A stretch of DNA of 64,000 nucleotides. It comes from Chrysomallon squamiferum (Eukaryota > Mollusca > Gastropoda > Neomphalida > Peltospiridae). The position numbers and the translations under genes were made by a program. The stretch is from the NCBI GenBank assembly GCA_012295275.1, contig CM022670.1:12923083-12987082 (forward strand). Direction: 5' to 3'. This document shows, piece after piece, positions 27,290 to 42,761 of the stretch; the stretch's first letter is position 1; each line of letters opens with the position of its first letter. The notes beneath the pieces were generated by a model. That model saw only the letters and a list, made by a program, of their open reading frames with translations, ran no database searches and had not been told where the DNA came from.

Positions 27290-30200
27290 AATAATTTAAT
27301 TTTAAATGAAATTACTTAAATATTCAAAACAAAATAAATTTTTGGTATGCTGAAACTCTACTAATTGCATTTTGTTTTGTTTGAGATTTAAATATGTGTT
27401 TCCTTTTTATCTTTTGGTATTTTTGTTTTATCTTTTTTTTTTTCCCCCCATTTATTTAGTTAGTTCAGCAAGAAATGAAGAAAATTGTTTTAAAAAAAGG
27501 TTACATATAAAAAAACAAATAAACTTGTATAAGTCAAATTATTAAAATTGTTAATTTTATCATTTATGTTTACAATAATACTCTAACAGGTTGTGAAAAC
27601 ATCGGAGAGTCGTTTGAAACATCTGTCAACAGCAGCCGATGAAATTGAGAAGTTTGAAGATGAACTCAGCAAAATGACAACATGGCTGACTGCAGCTGAG
27701 AATGAACTGGAAAGACAAGAAGAATGTCTGAGAAGATTTGAAGATTTCAAACCACTGTCAGAAAAACAAAAGGTAGCAGAATCAAAAACAATTACAAAGA
27801 CAGAACAGTCATTTTAATAATAATAATTTTAAACCTTAAAATAAGAATTCAGATATATTATCTAAATTCCAAGTGTATCTATTTTATTTTTTAATCTTTT
27901 TAAGTAAGTAAATTATAGTAAGAATGAATTCTTTTCTTCCATTCATAATGTTTATTTAAAAACAAAACAAAGTATACATTTTTTCATGTAAAATTATTTA
28001 ATATAACTGAGCCATTATTATTAAAAGATAAATATTTATTTCTAATGTTGAAATATCACTACTGAAAATAAAATTATTTTTAGACTCTTGTCTCTGATGT
28101 AATGGGCCACCAAGCAGAACTACGCTTCATGTCAATGACCTCTCAGAAATTCCTGGAAGAGGCTAAAGTATGTTAATTTTACTTTATTTTAATTGTTTGA
28201 CAATTAAAAAGTTAGTGCAGCAACATTAATGCAGCAAGTAATAATACATTCAGTTTTATGATGCAGCAGGTAATACTTTTGACTGTGTGTATTTGTGTGT
28301 GTGTGTGTGTGTTTATTTTTAAATATATATTTTATATTGTATTGACACAATTTTTATACAATTTATTTACTTTACAGCTGCATAAACTTGAAGTCGACAG
28401 TTTTAAGTCTGATCGCCAAAGACCAGCCAGACTGAGTCTTATCAGTATGGAAGGTTTGGCTGCAGAGGGAGTCCGAGATAGCTTGAAAGATGTTACCACC
28501 CGATATCAGGATCTCAAAAATAGCTGTAACACATTTGGTGACAAACTAGCAGATCTGGCACTAAAACAGAGAGAATACAATGATGTAGCCTTCAAAATGC
28601 TGTCCTGGCTCACCAATGCAGAAGACAGACTGATGACCATCAAACAGGATAGTGGATCACCTGATCCTGAGATATTGGAACAGCAACTAAGCAAACTGAA
28701 AGCTCTGGGCAGTGAGGCTATTGGACAGGGCACTGTTATTGATGATCTACAGATTAAGGGACAAGACTTAACAAAAACACTGAGAGGAATTTCTGCAGAC
28801 CCAGTCCAAGTTCAGAAAATGGAGGACACTATGACTGAGATCACCAATCGACATTTATCTCTTCAGACAGACATCAGTGAACAAACCAATGCTCTTCAAG
28901 CATCCATTACTAAATCCCAAGGAGTTCATGAGGCTGTTGATGGTCTTCTGACCTGGCTTAACGATACCAATAAGACATTAAGGAATCTCCAGCCAGTGAG
29001 TCTCAACAGAGACACTCTGAACAAACAGTATCAGGATTTCCAGACAATAGCTTCTGATGTGGACCATCATAAAGCAAGCATTGCATCAGTCCAACAAACA
29101 GCCCATGATCTCATCAAGACATGTGACCTGGAGATGGCAAGATCACTGGAACTAAGACTAGATGATGTGGATAAGCAATACAAAGATGTTCAAGAGAAGT
29201 GTAGAAATCGCAACAAAGACCTAGAAGAGGTGTCTGAAAAACTCAGAAACTTCCAGAATCTCAAAGAAGAACACAATTCCTGGATGCAGTCAGCCATTGA
29301 GAAACTTGATTCTAAGGCTCTCAGCAAACTTCCCATAGAAGAAATGAAGAATGAAATTGAAACCATCAGTAAAGACAAGCATCACAGACAAGGTGCTGTT
29401 GCAGATCTAAAGAGAATTGGAAATGAATTGGTGAAGGATCCAAGAACAGGAGATGTGACCTCTGTCAAAGAGGGTCTCATTGGTGTGGAGAAGAACTGGA
29501 ATCAGTTAGTTCAGCTCCTGGATGAGAAAAGAAAGATGCAAAAATGGTTGAGAAACAAGGCAGTGAATTTGAGAATGCCAAGACTATCATGCTGCTGTGG
29601 TTAGCTGGCATGGAAGAACGCATTGACTGCTTTGATCCTGTTGCTATAGAAATTGATATTGTTGAAAAACAGATTTCTGAACTAGAGGTATGTGTATGAA
29701 TTAGGAACAGAAATATTGTCATAATCACTTTTATCAGAAATTGTTTTTGTTTTTTTTATCATAAAAGCCTTTACATGATATTTAAAAGAAAATTTGTTCA
29801 GAATTTATATAAGAAATTGAACATAAGATTTCCAGTTTCATCACTAATAATATTGTGTATGATGGAAATGTTGTTGTTGTTGTTGTTGTTGTTGTCATTG
29901 TTGTTGTCATTGATTATTGATTATTAATATTATTATGATGTTATCTCCAGCCTATGCTTAGAGAATATGAAGAACAGGGTGCAAAAGTTGATGAAGTGAA
30001 TGACCTTGGAAATGCCCTTGAAGCTATGCAGTCTTCATCAGATCGACCTCTCAGTCCAATACGACGCTTTGGAAGTAAGTCTGTGTGTCTGTGTGTTTGA
30101 CAGCTAGCATTGTTATATTTCATTCCTCTTCACTTTTTCTTTCTAAATGTATATTTCTTCTTTTTAATTCTTTTAACTCTAGTTATATTTTCTGTTTTTC

Positions 30201-31469
30201 TCTCTTTTTGAACTCGTTTTCTCTTTTTCTTTTTCTTTCTCTTTTCCTCTTTTTTCTCAACTTTTGTGTGGTAGGTTTACATGATGTTGCATGAGTTTGT
30301 TGATGTAATTATTTTAATGTTTATTATTTTAATTTACATTTTTAATTTTTATTATTCTTAATATTTTTAAAACTGACTTTTATTTTATTACATTTTGTTA
30401 ATTATATTATTATTATCATTATTTTTTATTTTGTGATGGTTAATAAAGAATATTAATAGTAATATTGTTCAAGGCCATATCAAACAAATTTGTAAGACAT
30501 CATTTAAGATTTTCAGTTGATTTTGTGCACTGTTTGATTTGTTTTGTTTTCTGTTTGCTAGGGATAGGATCCCGACGTTTGCTCTCACCTCGTCTGCGCA
30601 CCCCCTCCCCAACCTTCCCCACCTCTCCTTCTAGTGAGTCAAGTGGCATTAGCAGCAGAAAAAGTTCCTCTGACAACTTCCTGCTCGATGGTGAGTGGGT
30701 TTGGGTGGAATTTCATGTTTTTCAATCATGTGTTTTATTATCCTTTAAAAAAAAAAAAAAAATAAAAGGTTATTTTAATAAATAATTATATGTTTATATA
30801 TTCTTTTTTTTCTTTTTTTATGAAAAACTGGTTTCAGATTTTGTTTAAAAGCATTTTGTTGTTGTTGTTTTCATCATAATATTAAAAAACAACATACATG
30901 TAGACTTTCATATATTTCTTTTCTGGTCTTTTATATACCATTTGTACATTTGGCTGGAGCAGAAATTAGACCAACATATTAAATTTTCCACATTACTACA
31001 TTTATTCCACATTTATTATAATTCTACATGTTAAATTTAAAATACATTTTGTTTTCAGATTTATCAGAAACTCAACAACAACTACTTGACATCAACCAGC
31101 GTTATGACATCATTGGTGAACGTCTGGCTGACAGACAGCAAGAACTTCAGAATGTGCTCAGCAGCATCAAAACCTTCCTACAGGATCTTCAGGATATGTT
31201 GTCCTGGCTGGACATCAAGGATCATGAAGCTAATGGCAACCAGTCTGTGCCCACCAGTGAGAAAGAAGCTAAGAGGAAACTGAAAGAACATGAAGTGAGT
31301 AAATTCTGGTTTCGTTTTAAAAAATTTAATAGGGATTTAAATTCAGTTTTAGACAAAATGTCACTTTGCTACCTTTCTCTAAAAAAAGGCAGCATTTTAT
31401 TATTATAAGTTTCTTTTTTTCTTCTTCTTTTCTTTTTTGTAATTGTTTTATGTATTTTAACTCTTGTAT

Positions 31470-31512
<43 letters not shown>

Positions 31513-34500
31513 CTTGTTTATCCAGAAATTCCATCATGAGCTGGTAGGGAAGGAGAGTTTAGTGGAGGACATAAGAAAGAAAGCTCAACACTTACTGAGA
31601 ACAAAACAAGGAGTCAAGGGATTGGACTCTCTACAGCAACAGCTCACAGACTTAGGTCAGTTTTTCTATTAATAATTACAATTCTGTCATAGCTCTACAG
31701 CATAACGCATGCTTAACTTTTGACTGCCTAAGAACTGGTACCCATCTGTTATTATGGTCATCTTTTGTTTTAAATCAGATAGAAATTAATAGTTAATGTG
31801 ACTGTTTCTTAGACAGATTGACGTCATGTGTTCTTCTACTTTTCTTCACAGCCATCATCACTATCAACCATCATCATTAACATCATCAAAATCACCATAA
31901 TCACAGTAGTTATCATTATCACCACTGTTATCTCATCATCATCTTCAAATATGTAAATTTTTAATTTTATCTTACTTAGATGATAAATGGCATGGTTTGA
32001 GAGCATCATCGGAACAGAAACGTAAAATGCTGGAGGATGTTGTCAGTGACCTTCACAACCTGAAAGAAAATGGTGAGCAGCTCAGCAAGTGGCTCACTCA
32101 GAAAGAGAAAATGATGGATGTCCTTGGCCCAGTTGCTGTGGAACCCTCACTTATTCAGAATCAGATGGACCAAGTCAAGGTAATTTTAGATCACAGCTTT
32201 TTGGATCATGGAATTCTAGCTATATGGACATGTTATATCAATTGTACTGAGCGTCTCAAATTTTAAATGAGATGTTTATAATGTTTTAGGTGAAGAACAT
32301 TTTAAAGCAAATGGGAAACTTTAAACAAGCAGAATGTTATACATCTTTCATATCAACTGTTACTGTAGTTTATGTAAATAATTAATTTAAAAAATAAAAA
32401 TAATAATAAATGTTTGTCATAACTAAAATATTGAACAGTTATTCTTTGTATCACTATTTGAATTAAAATCTGTTTTTCCTTTTTCTTTCTTGTGCAGGTG
32501 CTACAAGAAGAACTGGCTAGTCAGGAGCCACTTTATGACCAGTTCTTCCAGGCTGGTCAGTCTATTCTGGACAAATGTGACCCTGACTCACGTGACAGTG
32601 CTAGTGTGAGTCGGAAGCTTGAATCTGTTGGTAAAGCTTGGGATCGGCTTCAAGCCAGATTGAAAGACAGAGAGGCCAATCTGAAATCCATGGAGAGCAT
32701 GGGATCAGAATTTGCAGATGTTTCCCAGAAGTTGAATGATAAACTGAATAAAATCAACAGCAGTCTGGAAGCTCTTCCTCCAGTGAATCCTTGTCCAGGT
32801 GGTAACAGGCAGCAGGCAAAAGAAATGATGGTAAGCAAGAGTTTATTTAATCTTATGTTTCTGTGGGATTCATTTCATAGTCACTGAATGTTAGTCTCAG
32901 AAAACTGAGGGAACACATTTTAAAAAGATGAATATAATAGTGGTATCAGAATTTTTAATTAAACTAAATAAAAGAAAAAATTTAATAACCCATCATACCA
33001 ATGTTATTTTTATGAGTGGCAATTAAAACTAATATAAAAGGCAGTGTCAACAAGGAGAACAGCTTCTAGTATTTAATATTGTCTGATTGTTTTGCTACTA
33101 GAGTTTTCACAAATGTCAAAGAATAATATTTGGTACTTGATATACATGGGTTAAGAATGAGTTTATGTAAAAATGTCATTCCTTTATTCTTTCTTTCAGA
33201 ACATTGAGGAGGAATTTGCTGAAGTGATACCTTTAATAGCTCGAGCTAAAGAACTATCCAAGCAGTTGTGTGAGAAAACAAAGGACTCAGCCACCAAGTC
33301 AGAAACAAGATCAAAACTGGCTCGCTTAGAGAAATCATTTGGTGATGCTAAAAAGAAAATTGGTAAGTGTTATAGAATTCCTTGAATTTAAAAAAGACAA
33401 CTGGTTTAGCAGGGATAAAAATTCTGACCTTTTCATTAAAAGAAAAAACCCTCTGTTTTTTTAAATGTTATTTTCTAATTCCAGATCAATTAGAAATCAG
33501 AATATATTTCTCAGGGCCTTTACTCTTGCATGAAATGTAAGACTGTCCAAAAATTATTACAGAGATTGCCAGTGTTTGGATAAAAATAAAAATATAGAAA
33601 ACAAACAATTCAGGATAGAAATAAAAGTGTAAAGAAAGTAAAGGGAGACGAGATGAGACAAAAATACTGATAGGTGGTTTAACATCACGATTTTTGTCTT
33701 AGATAATCGGAAATCGGCCCTGGATGCTGCTAGCAAAACAGGGGAGAAGTTTGCAGCTGACTGCGAGGAGACTTTGGGCTGGGTTAAAGATGCTGTCAGA
33801 CAAGTACAAAATGGTGAACCAATCTCAGGTGATTCCACAGCCTTGAGACATCAGGCTCAGCAACACAAGGTAATAATAGTGAAAACAATATTAATAATAA
33901 TAATAATAATCATACATTATTCTTGAAAATAATTGTCAATCCTCAAAAAAAAAAAAAAAATTCATTTCTTTAATAGTTTCATAATTCAGAAGTGCTGGGT
34001 TATTCTGTACTGGTGAATATAAATATTTCAAGTTTTAATTTGTCTATTAAAGGTTCTGCAACAAGATATTTCAAACAGAGAACCTGAAATCCGTGAACTA
34101 CTGGATACAGGAGCCAAGATTCTCGAAGGTGCAGCCCCATCACAGGAGACCCACCAAATGCTGGATATGTTAGAGACCATCCAGTCAGACTGGGACCATT
34201 TGAGAAATGCTGCCAAAACCAAAGAAGAAAAATTGGCAACCACAATGGCACATGCTGAAAAATACCAGGATAATCTTGACAAGATGTTGCTGTGGTTACA
34301 ACTGTCAGAGGACAAACTGAAGAAAGCTCAGCCCCAGGAATGGAATAAGGAAGCAGTTGGAAAAACTCTTAAAGAACTTCAGGTTTGTTAAATTTCCCTC
34401 TTTTTTTTCTTTTTTTTCTTTATCTTTGTATTTATTCGGTTATTATTATTTTAATTTTTAATTTTATTTTCTTTATGTGTAATTATTATTATTTTTTATT

Positions 34501-37500
34501 ATTATTCTAATATAATAATAAGGTTGCATTATAATTATTTGTTATAATGATTACATACATTACAAAAGAAATTTTGGAATTATATTTTAGGCCCTCCAGA
34601 AAGAAGTTCTCAAAAAGACTCATGACCATGACAATCTAAACAGAGAGGGAGAGGCCCTCATTGGGTGTGTCGAAGAGGGACAACAAGATATTGAACAACA
34701 GTTGAAGAATGCCAATGAGAGATGGGAAGACTTGAACTCAGGTACGTTTAGAAGAAGTTTAGTTTAGTGGTAGATATCAGACCTGAAAATTAATGGCTAC
34801 ACAATCAATCATTTGGTACATCATTTGTGCTTTTTCACAGAGATCATAACTATATTTTCTATAAACAAAATTTAAACAATTAACCATTAATATTAAAATA
34901 ATGTATTGCTACTAAATAGAATCATTTATTCACTATGGTATGTTTGCCTGTCCCTTTTAATATCACAGAAAAGAAAAATTTAAAAATAATAAAATTTACT
35001 TCAATAACATAATTCTTACTTGTTTTTTCACCCTTACAAATAAAAATGGTTTTAACTTGATTTATTATATATATGTAATTTCATTTTTAGACTGTGAATA
35101 CTTGCTGTAGCAGTTTAAATCAAATTTAATGTTGTAACTGATAGAAAGAATATACTGTAAACCAAGATCCCTTACTTGCCATTTTTCACAAATAATAATT
35201 TGGAAATTTAAAATGTTCTTTTAGAAATGAGTGAACGAACTCTGGGTTTGGAAGACTTACAGCAAAGACTTGTAGAGATTAGTGACAACATCAGTGATGC
35301 CAACAGCAATCTGAAAAAATGGGAAGACAAACTGCAAACACATCTCAGCATGGGGGCTGTATCAAAGGATCCAAAATATTACGACAAGATAAAAGTATTT
35401 AATATTTCAGTATATTGTTTTCTTATTTTCTTTCTTTTTTTCAGTTTTATTTAATTTTTTTTTTTTTTGGTAATCTGAAGTATAGAACTTCTCAGAATCA
35501 AAGATCAAGTTAATATTGTGTCTTAATTTATCATTTTCTTTTCTTTTTTTCTTTTATTTATTGTTTTTACCCTCATTATAATTTTTACCTTTATTTTTAT
35601 TTTTATTTAGAAACTTTGAGAATTAAGAAATATCAGTATTCAGTTTCAATTTGTAAAAGTGTTAAAAATAGTTCAAATTACATTAAATTTTTTTTTATTA
35701 AAAATGGTAATATATTATTATTGTTGCTATATAAGATTGCATTCAATTCAGTATTTAAATTGAATTAAATTTGTATCTTTCTGTACCATTCAGTCAATAC
35801 AAGAGGATGTATCAGGACTCCAGTCTCAGCTTGACTACCTGGAGGCCCTCACTGACGGCATTGATGTTGATGTAGTTGATGCCTCAGGACCATCTGGTCT
35901 GCATGATGACATTTGTGCTATCAAAGACAAACAGCATCAACTACAGTCTGAGCTTGGAGAACTTCTTTCTGATATGGAGACTGGCTCACAAGTTGTTGAA
36001 GAATTCCAGGTATATTTTGGTTTTTGTTTCAAAATTTTATTGTTATAATATTGTAAACATTAAGTATTCATTTACTCTGATTATATATTATATTTTAGTC
36101 TTGTTATTTTGAATTTATTTTTTTTATTTTTTTATTTTATATATAACAGCATATTTGTGTTTTGGAGGGCTTTTCTTGTTGTTTGTTTGTTTGTTGGTTT
36201 TTTGCTCTATTTTTCTTCTTTTTTTAATATTATTATTATTTTATTGTATATTTATTAATTTTTTATTAAATGTTTTATTTTTCATTTATTTTAATTTCTA
36301 CTGTATTTTATGTTATTATATTTGCAGAATCTCATGAAGTCAGTAGGAAATGACTTATCAGACATGGAAGATGAACTAAACAAACAAGAACCTGTAGCAA
36401 GAGATGACTACATGCTAGACTCACAGAAAGATGAAATACAGGTAAAAAACAGTAGTCACAGAAATCACTTTTAAACAGTAACAATATAAAAATACAAATT
36501 TGTTAACAAACCTTTTTCAATCATGCAGAGCATCAAATTAGTCCGAAAATTAGTTCATAGACGTCAATATTACATTATCCCATAATATTTTGTAGCATAA
36601 ATAGATTACAAAAACAGAAAAAGGCATAAGCCACTTGTTCTTGATGTGATCTAAGGATGTTTGTATTTGAATTTAAATTAAAATTTTAAATTTATTTCAG
36701 GATTTCATCACTCGACTTGGAGACAAAGCTGACGACCTTGTTGAAGTAGAAAACAAAGGCAGAGAACTGGTCAAATCAGGATATGTAACAGACCCACAGA
36801 AACTACAGTCCCAGGTAAAATACCCCCAAAACTTCCTTTTAAACTGAGATTTATTCTTTACTCATATTGCACTTTTTATTTTAACTGTTTTTGGGGGGGG
36901 TTTGGGGGTTTTTTGCTCTTATATTCCATTTTTTTATATATATAAGGTATTCTCATAAACCAAACCCTGAAATGATTGTGAGTTTAGTTATGATTATTCT
37001 TGGTTTCAGATTGATGGTTTGGCAAAGCATCATGAAAGGCTGGTCAGTCGAGCCAATCAGAGGAAAGCTGACATCCAGAATAACAAGAAAAAGGTGGAGA
37101 AACTGAACTCTGACCTTAAAAAGACAAGAGATCGAATTGAAGCTGCTGCTAAGGAGATTGACAGTTTCAAGCCTGTGGGAGGTCAGATCAAAGCAATACA
37201 GCAAGAACAGGCTGTACTGAAGGTGGGTAACTCATTTGGGATGAAGATAATGTTTGGAAGAGGTGGGCTTGAAAATTGGGTCTCAAAAACTTGATTCTTT
37301 TTCCAAACATTGTAATGTGTTAATCATTAATGTATATATGGATATTTGTTCTCATTCTGTATATCTGTTAGATTATATTTTTAAATTTTACTATTATCAG
37401 GACTTCATTAAGAGGAAAGTGGATCCACTACAGAAACAGTTTGAGGCAGTCAGTACTGATGGTCACAGCTTCATTCAGTCAGCACCATCTGGTGTTGACA

Positions 37501-40500
37501 CGTCAGAAATGGAATCTGATTTGGAGATACTGGGAGACAAGTGGTCAGAACTTGCTCAAAAGGTTTGTAATTTGCATCAGTGATGTTCCATTTCAGAAAA
37601 AAAGAAAAAAAGAAAGAAATTTAAATTCCATTTTACTACTTGTATTTTATTAAGAGAATAAATGAAATGTATATTTGAAATGAATATAAATAAAAAAATT
37701 CTTTTTCAAAATCATAAACAAAAAACAGCTAATCTTTGGAATTAGTTTGCTTAAGTCATATAGAACAGAATTCAGTGATTTTTTTTTTTTTTTTGAAGTG
37801 CATGTGTTCTTGTGGAATAACAAAAAATATTTGAAAATAAATTGTTACTCTAATTAATATTAAATAATTATTTTTCCAGGTTTCAGAGAGAGAACAAAAT
37901 CTTGCCTCTGCTTTCATACATTCTGGAAAATTCAACGAAGCCCTGGACTCTCTCCTCTCCTGGTTGGCTGAGACAGAAGAGCTAGTAGCCAATCAGAAAC
38001 CACCATCACCAGAACACAAAGTGGTCAAAGCACAACTCCAGGAACAGAAAGTAAGTTGACTCCTGTCCTTGGTATTAAAATCATTTAACTTTTCAATTAT
38101 TATTATTATTATTATTATTTATTAAATTAATTTTATTTTATTATTCTTATTTGTTGTTTTTTATGTTTTTTTTTTTTTTTGGGGGTCCTGAAATAGTGTG
38201 TTATACTATGTTATTCTATTTTTCTTTCAGTAATTGATTCTTCGTAGTATTCCCTTATGTTAGAATGAACATGTAATAGAATATTATATAAATAAAATAT
38301 GAAATGGAAATAAAACTGTAAATCTAAAACTGTTAATTAAATAAATTTATTACTAAATAACTATAATTATAACAACAACAACAACAACAACAGCAATGAT
38401 AAATGACTTAACTCCACCTGTTGCAGTTTCTACAAAAGATGCTTATGGACCGAGCTCCCAGTGTGAAATCAGTACAGGAGTCTGCTGCCAAGTTGGAATC
38501 GGCATTAGATGGAGCTGAAAAACGAAATGCTCAGGAACAGATGAAGGAGCTTGCTGCTCGCTGGGATGCCCTGAACAGAAAGAGTTCAGACAGAATGAAC
38601 ACACTGGAGGAAGTACTTGTCCTAGCCAAAGACTTTCAGGATATTCATGACCCCATGTTATCCTGGCTAGATGAAAAAGAAAAGAAATTCACTTCCTTGG
38701 AACCAAAGTCTTTGGATACTGAAGGAATTAAGAAGTTGGTTAAAGATCTGAAGGTTTGTTGTTTGATATCTGTATTTTTTTGTATAGGTTTTAAGTTGTT
38801 TTATATATAATTTAGCCAGTAAAAAGTCATTTTTTTTTTTTATTATTACGAATGACATTTTTTGAGTCAGAATATTTAAAAAGAGTAGTTGTAAATATTT
38901 AATCTTTTTTTATTAAATGATAATAATAATAATATTACTATATTTATTAATTATTACATGTATTTTTATTACTCTTTGCAGGCACTAGAAAATGACATAG
39001 ACAATAAAGATGACACTGTCCGTGACATTGCTGTTAAAGGAAAAGCTCTACAAGACTACTGCAAAGGTAAAACGACCATTCTAATAATTATTTCTTTATT
39101 AAACATGGCCTCACTACTAACAATGATTTACAAAAATGTAACACATTCCAAAAAGCTTTTCTTCTTAATTTAATGTCAGTTTTGGCATGGTCTTTTAATT
39201 TTGTAAACTTTTTCATATCTGTATGACAGATAAAAGCTAATGTAATTTTCGATGAATTGTTTCATGGGATATTCATTCATACTTACATAAAGTAATTTTA
39301 TTTAAAAATTAAATTATGAAATCATGGATAGCTACTTGTCATAGATATTAAGGATTAATTTTGATAATAATCTTTAACAATTTTACAGAACAAAAATAGT
39401 ATATATTTTAAAAGAAAATGAATCACAAGCAACATTTCCTTTTCAGGTGAAGATGTTGTTTCAGTACAGGTGAAGATAGATGACATTCAGAAGAGATACT
39501 GTGATCTCAAGAATAAGGTGGAGGACACCCTAGAGCAGATGGAAGAAGCACTGCCATTGGCTCAGAAGTTCCAGGATGCTCATGAAAAACTCATTGACTG
39601 GGTGGCCAGGGTGGAGCCTGAAGTGAGGACCAAGGATGTTAGTTGTCCCGAGGCAGAAGAACATGTACAGGTGTGTATCTTTGTGAGAAAAGATCTGAAT
39701 ACTTACATGTGTAGACATGTGAAGATATATATATGCATATTTCTAAAATCCAAACTGCATGTATTACATTTCAAATGTTGGATTTTTAAATCTATAAAGC
39801 TCTCTGTATGACACAGTTATTGTAGAAGATGCTGAGTTAAACAAGGATGAAAGTAGGTTTCTTTATGTATTCATAAATAAAAAATAAAAAGAAGAATATT
39901 AATAGTTATAAAAAAGGTCTTATTTAAAGAAATATAATAATTTAAAAAAAAAATTAAAAGGAAAACCATCTGATTTTGGAAAACAATCAACAGAAATATT
40001 TTACTTATTTTTTTTTGTTTTCTTTATTATTATTATTACTGAACAAAACTTAGGCATTTGGATCTAGTACATGTTTTCATTGTTTTTCTTGTACACAGAA
40101 CTTGCTGGACAAGGTGGAGGAGATTCAGCCACTGCTTGAGGCACTGAACTCAGTTGGTTCAGAGTTATCAGATCTTGCTCCTGGAGACACAGGTCTTCGC
40201 GTGGAGGACCTTATTTCTAAGGACAACAAGAAATATGAAGATCTTAAGGACCAGGTCAACAAACTAGCCGAGAAAGTGCAGCTGTCAAGACAAAAATCCA
40301 CCGAGGTAAAATTTGTGTTTTAATCTGAGATTGACAGTCCGTTATCTGCAAATATAACATCCACAAATCAAAATTTTTATTTTTATTATTTTTATTACTT
40401 CTTGTTGGTTTTTTTTTTTTTAATCAGATATAATATATTGTTGGAATATTTGTATATTTTAAATGTTAAATGTTTGCATATTTAGGTTATTGCTGAATTG

Positions 40501-42728
40501 GATGATCTTTCTGAATGGTTTGATGAAGAAGAAAATAAACTTCTTGACAGTGAACCAGTGAGCTCTAACTCCAGCAAACTACAGGGACAACTTGCACAGC
40601 AAAAGGTAGAAAATTACCGGTGTCAGATATCATTTAACAACAACAACAATATTAAAACACAGATAAATAGTTTCTTAAACAAATATTTCTTTATTTTATA
40701 TTTGATTCACCATTAACATTTCAGTATTCATGTTGTTAATAACAAGAAAACCTGAAAGCTGCATCTGAACATTTTAATATTGATGATGTTAATAATAAGA
40801 ATTTATTTTTTTGTTTTCACTCTCAGAGCATCTTAATTTCTGACTTGTTTGTAAATAACATTATTATTTTATTTAATAGGCAATTAATGATGACATCAAC
40901 AGCCAGAAAGCCAAAGCTCGTGATGCTATTGCTATGGGTAAGAAGGTAATCCGAGAAAATGCCATTGATAATGAGACTCCAATCCGAGAAAAGATGGATG
41001 CCCTGAAACAGAAAGCTGATGCTGTGTCACGGTTGAGTAATGACAGACTGGGAAAATTAGAGCAAGCACTGCCATTGGCCAAACACTTTGCTGACACACA
41101 TGAAGATCTGGTGTCATGGCTGGAAGAAATTGAACCTGCACTGGCTGAGCTGGAGGTCATGACCATCAACTCAGACCAGGTGAAGAAACAACAGGAGCTT
41201 ATCAAGGTTAGTTGTATACCATCTTCTTTACATGTAATTTCATCTTGAGATTTAGTGAATTCTTTTCTTAACACTGTCATTATAACTGTCCTCTTTTAGG
41301 GATTTAATCATTTGTTGTTTCTTGTTGTTTTCTTTATTTCTTATTTGTTTTTGTGTTTTTATCATAATTTTGTTTTGACTGAGTGTTTGTGATTTTTATG
41401 AACTAAGTATTACATTTTTGCTTTTCAGTGGGTAAACAAAACATACAATTACATATTCATATGCATTGTAGCCCCAAAACATGGAGCATTTAATTAATAG
41501 AACAGATTATTTGTTCTGTAGTAAAAACATTTCCTTACTAACTTATTATTTGTTATTTATTCAGTCTCTTAAACAAGATGTAGTTGACCACAAGCCAACA
41601 GTGGACAAACTGAACAAGACCGGCACAGCGTTGTTACAGCTGTGTGGAGAACAGGACGCAGACAAAGTTCAGAAAATACTCGATGATGACAACGGCAGAA
41701 TTGAAAAGGTCCGAAATGGAGTCCGAGAGAGATCTAACTCCATTGATGAGGCTCTGCAGCAGAGTGCTGATGTGAGACATTCTATACGTTACATTTTCAT
41801 ACACACTGGTGCTTTTATTTATTAACTTTACTTTTTTTCTGTTTGTTTCAGTGGGCTTGTTTAATTCATTTCAAGATATTTTTAAATGATATTTTAAGTG
41901 GCTGTTCTTATTTACTGAAATATTATTTTTCTTATTGTTTTTTTAAAAAAAGAAAAGAAAATATTGTTAAATTTAGATGTACATAATTTTTATCTGAACA
42001 TTAGTAAATCAGAAATAGCTAGGATCGACATTCTTAATACATTATTTTATAAATAAAAAACACTTTAATAATTATTGCTGTTGACGGGAAATACCTTGTA
42101 AAAATCGATATACAACTTTATTATACAGTTCTCTGACAAGCTAGAAGACATGGTAGAAAACCTGACAGCTACATCTGAACAAGTAGCTAATGCTGAGCCC
42201 ATCTCAGCTCACCCTGACAAACTCAGAGAACAAATAGCAGAGAACAAGGTATGTTAATGTAGAGACAGTAGTAGTCTGGGGAAAACGTAGTAATTTGTAA
42301 TGAAAAGGTGTTGAAAGGAAACCCTCATTCCCTCATATAAATAATTTAAAATTCCTTTTCAAATGTATTTTATTTATATTTTTGCTCATTTGTTATTGTT
42401 TTTATTTTTGTTTGTTTTGTTTTTTGTTTTGTTTTATATTGTGGTTGTTGCATTTTTTTCTTCATCTTGTGGTTGTTTTTGTAGGTGTTTTTAAATAATA
42501 TTATGTTTTTAATGCCATTTATATTGTTAATTTTTCATTTTTTGAAATTTTTATTTCATTTCATGTGATTGAGATGTTATATACAAAAATTAGCAAAACA
42601 CAGCATAATATAAATTAGCATTTCATGTTCTCATCTACATTCAGATAAAAGTATTTTTTATTTGACTTAATGTTTCCTATTTTTAAGGCCATTTTAAAAT
42701 TAATTACTAGTTCACACTTTCTTCTTTT

Positions 42729-42761
<33 letters not shown>

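Noticed and set aside
28258-28280. Small exon around atgatgcagcag before gtaata
   Set aside because: About 16 bp, not frame-neutral, and the neighbouring exons already join in frame.
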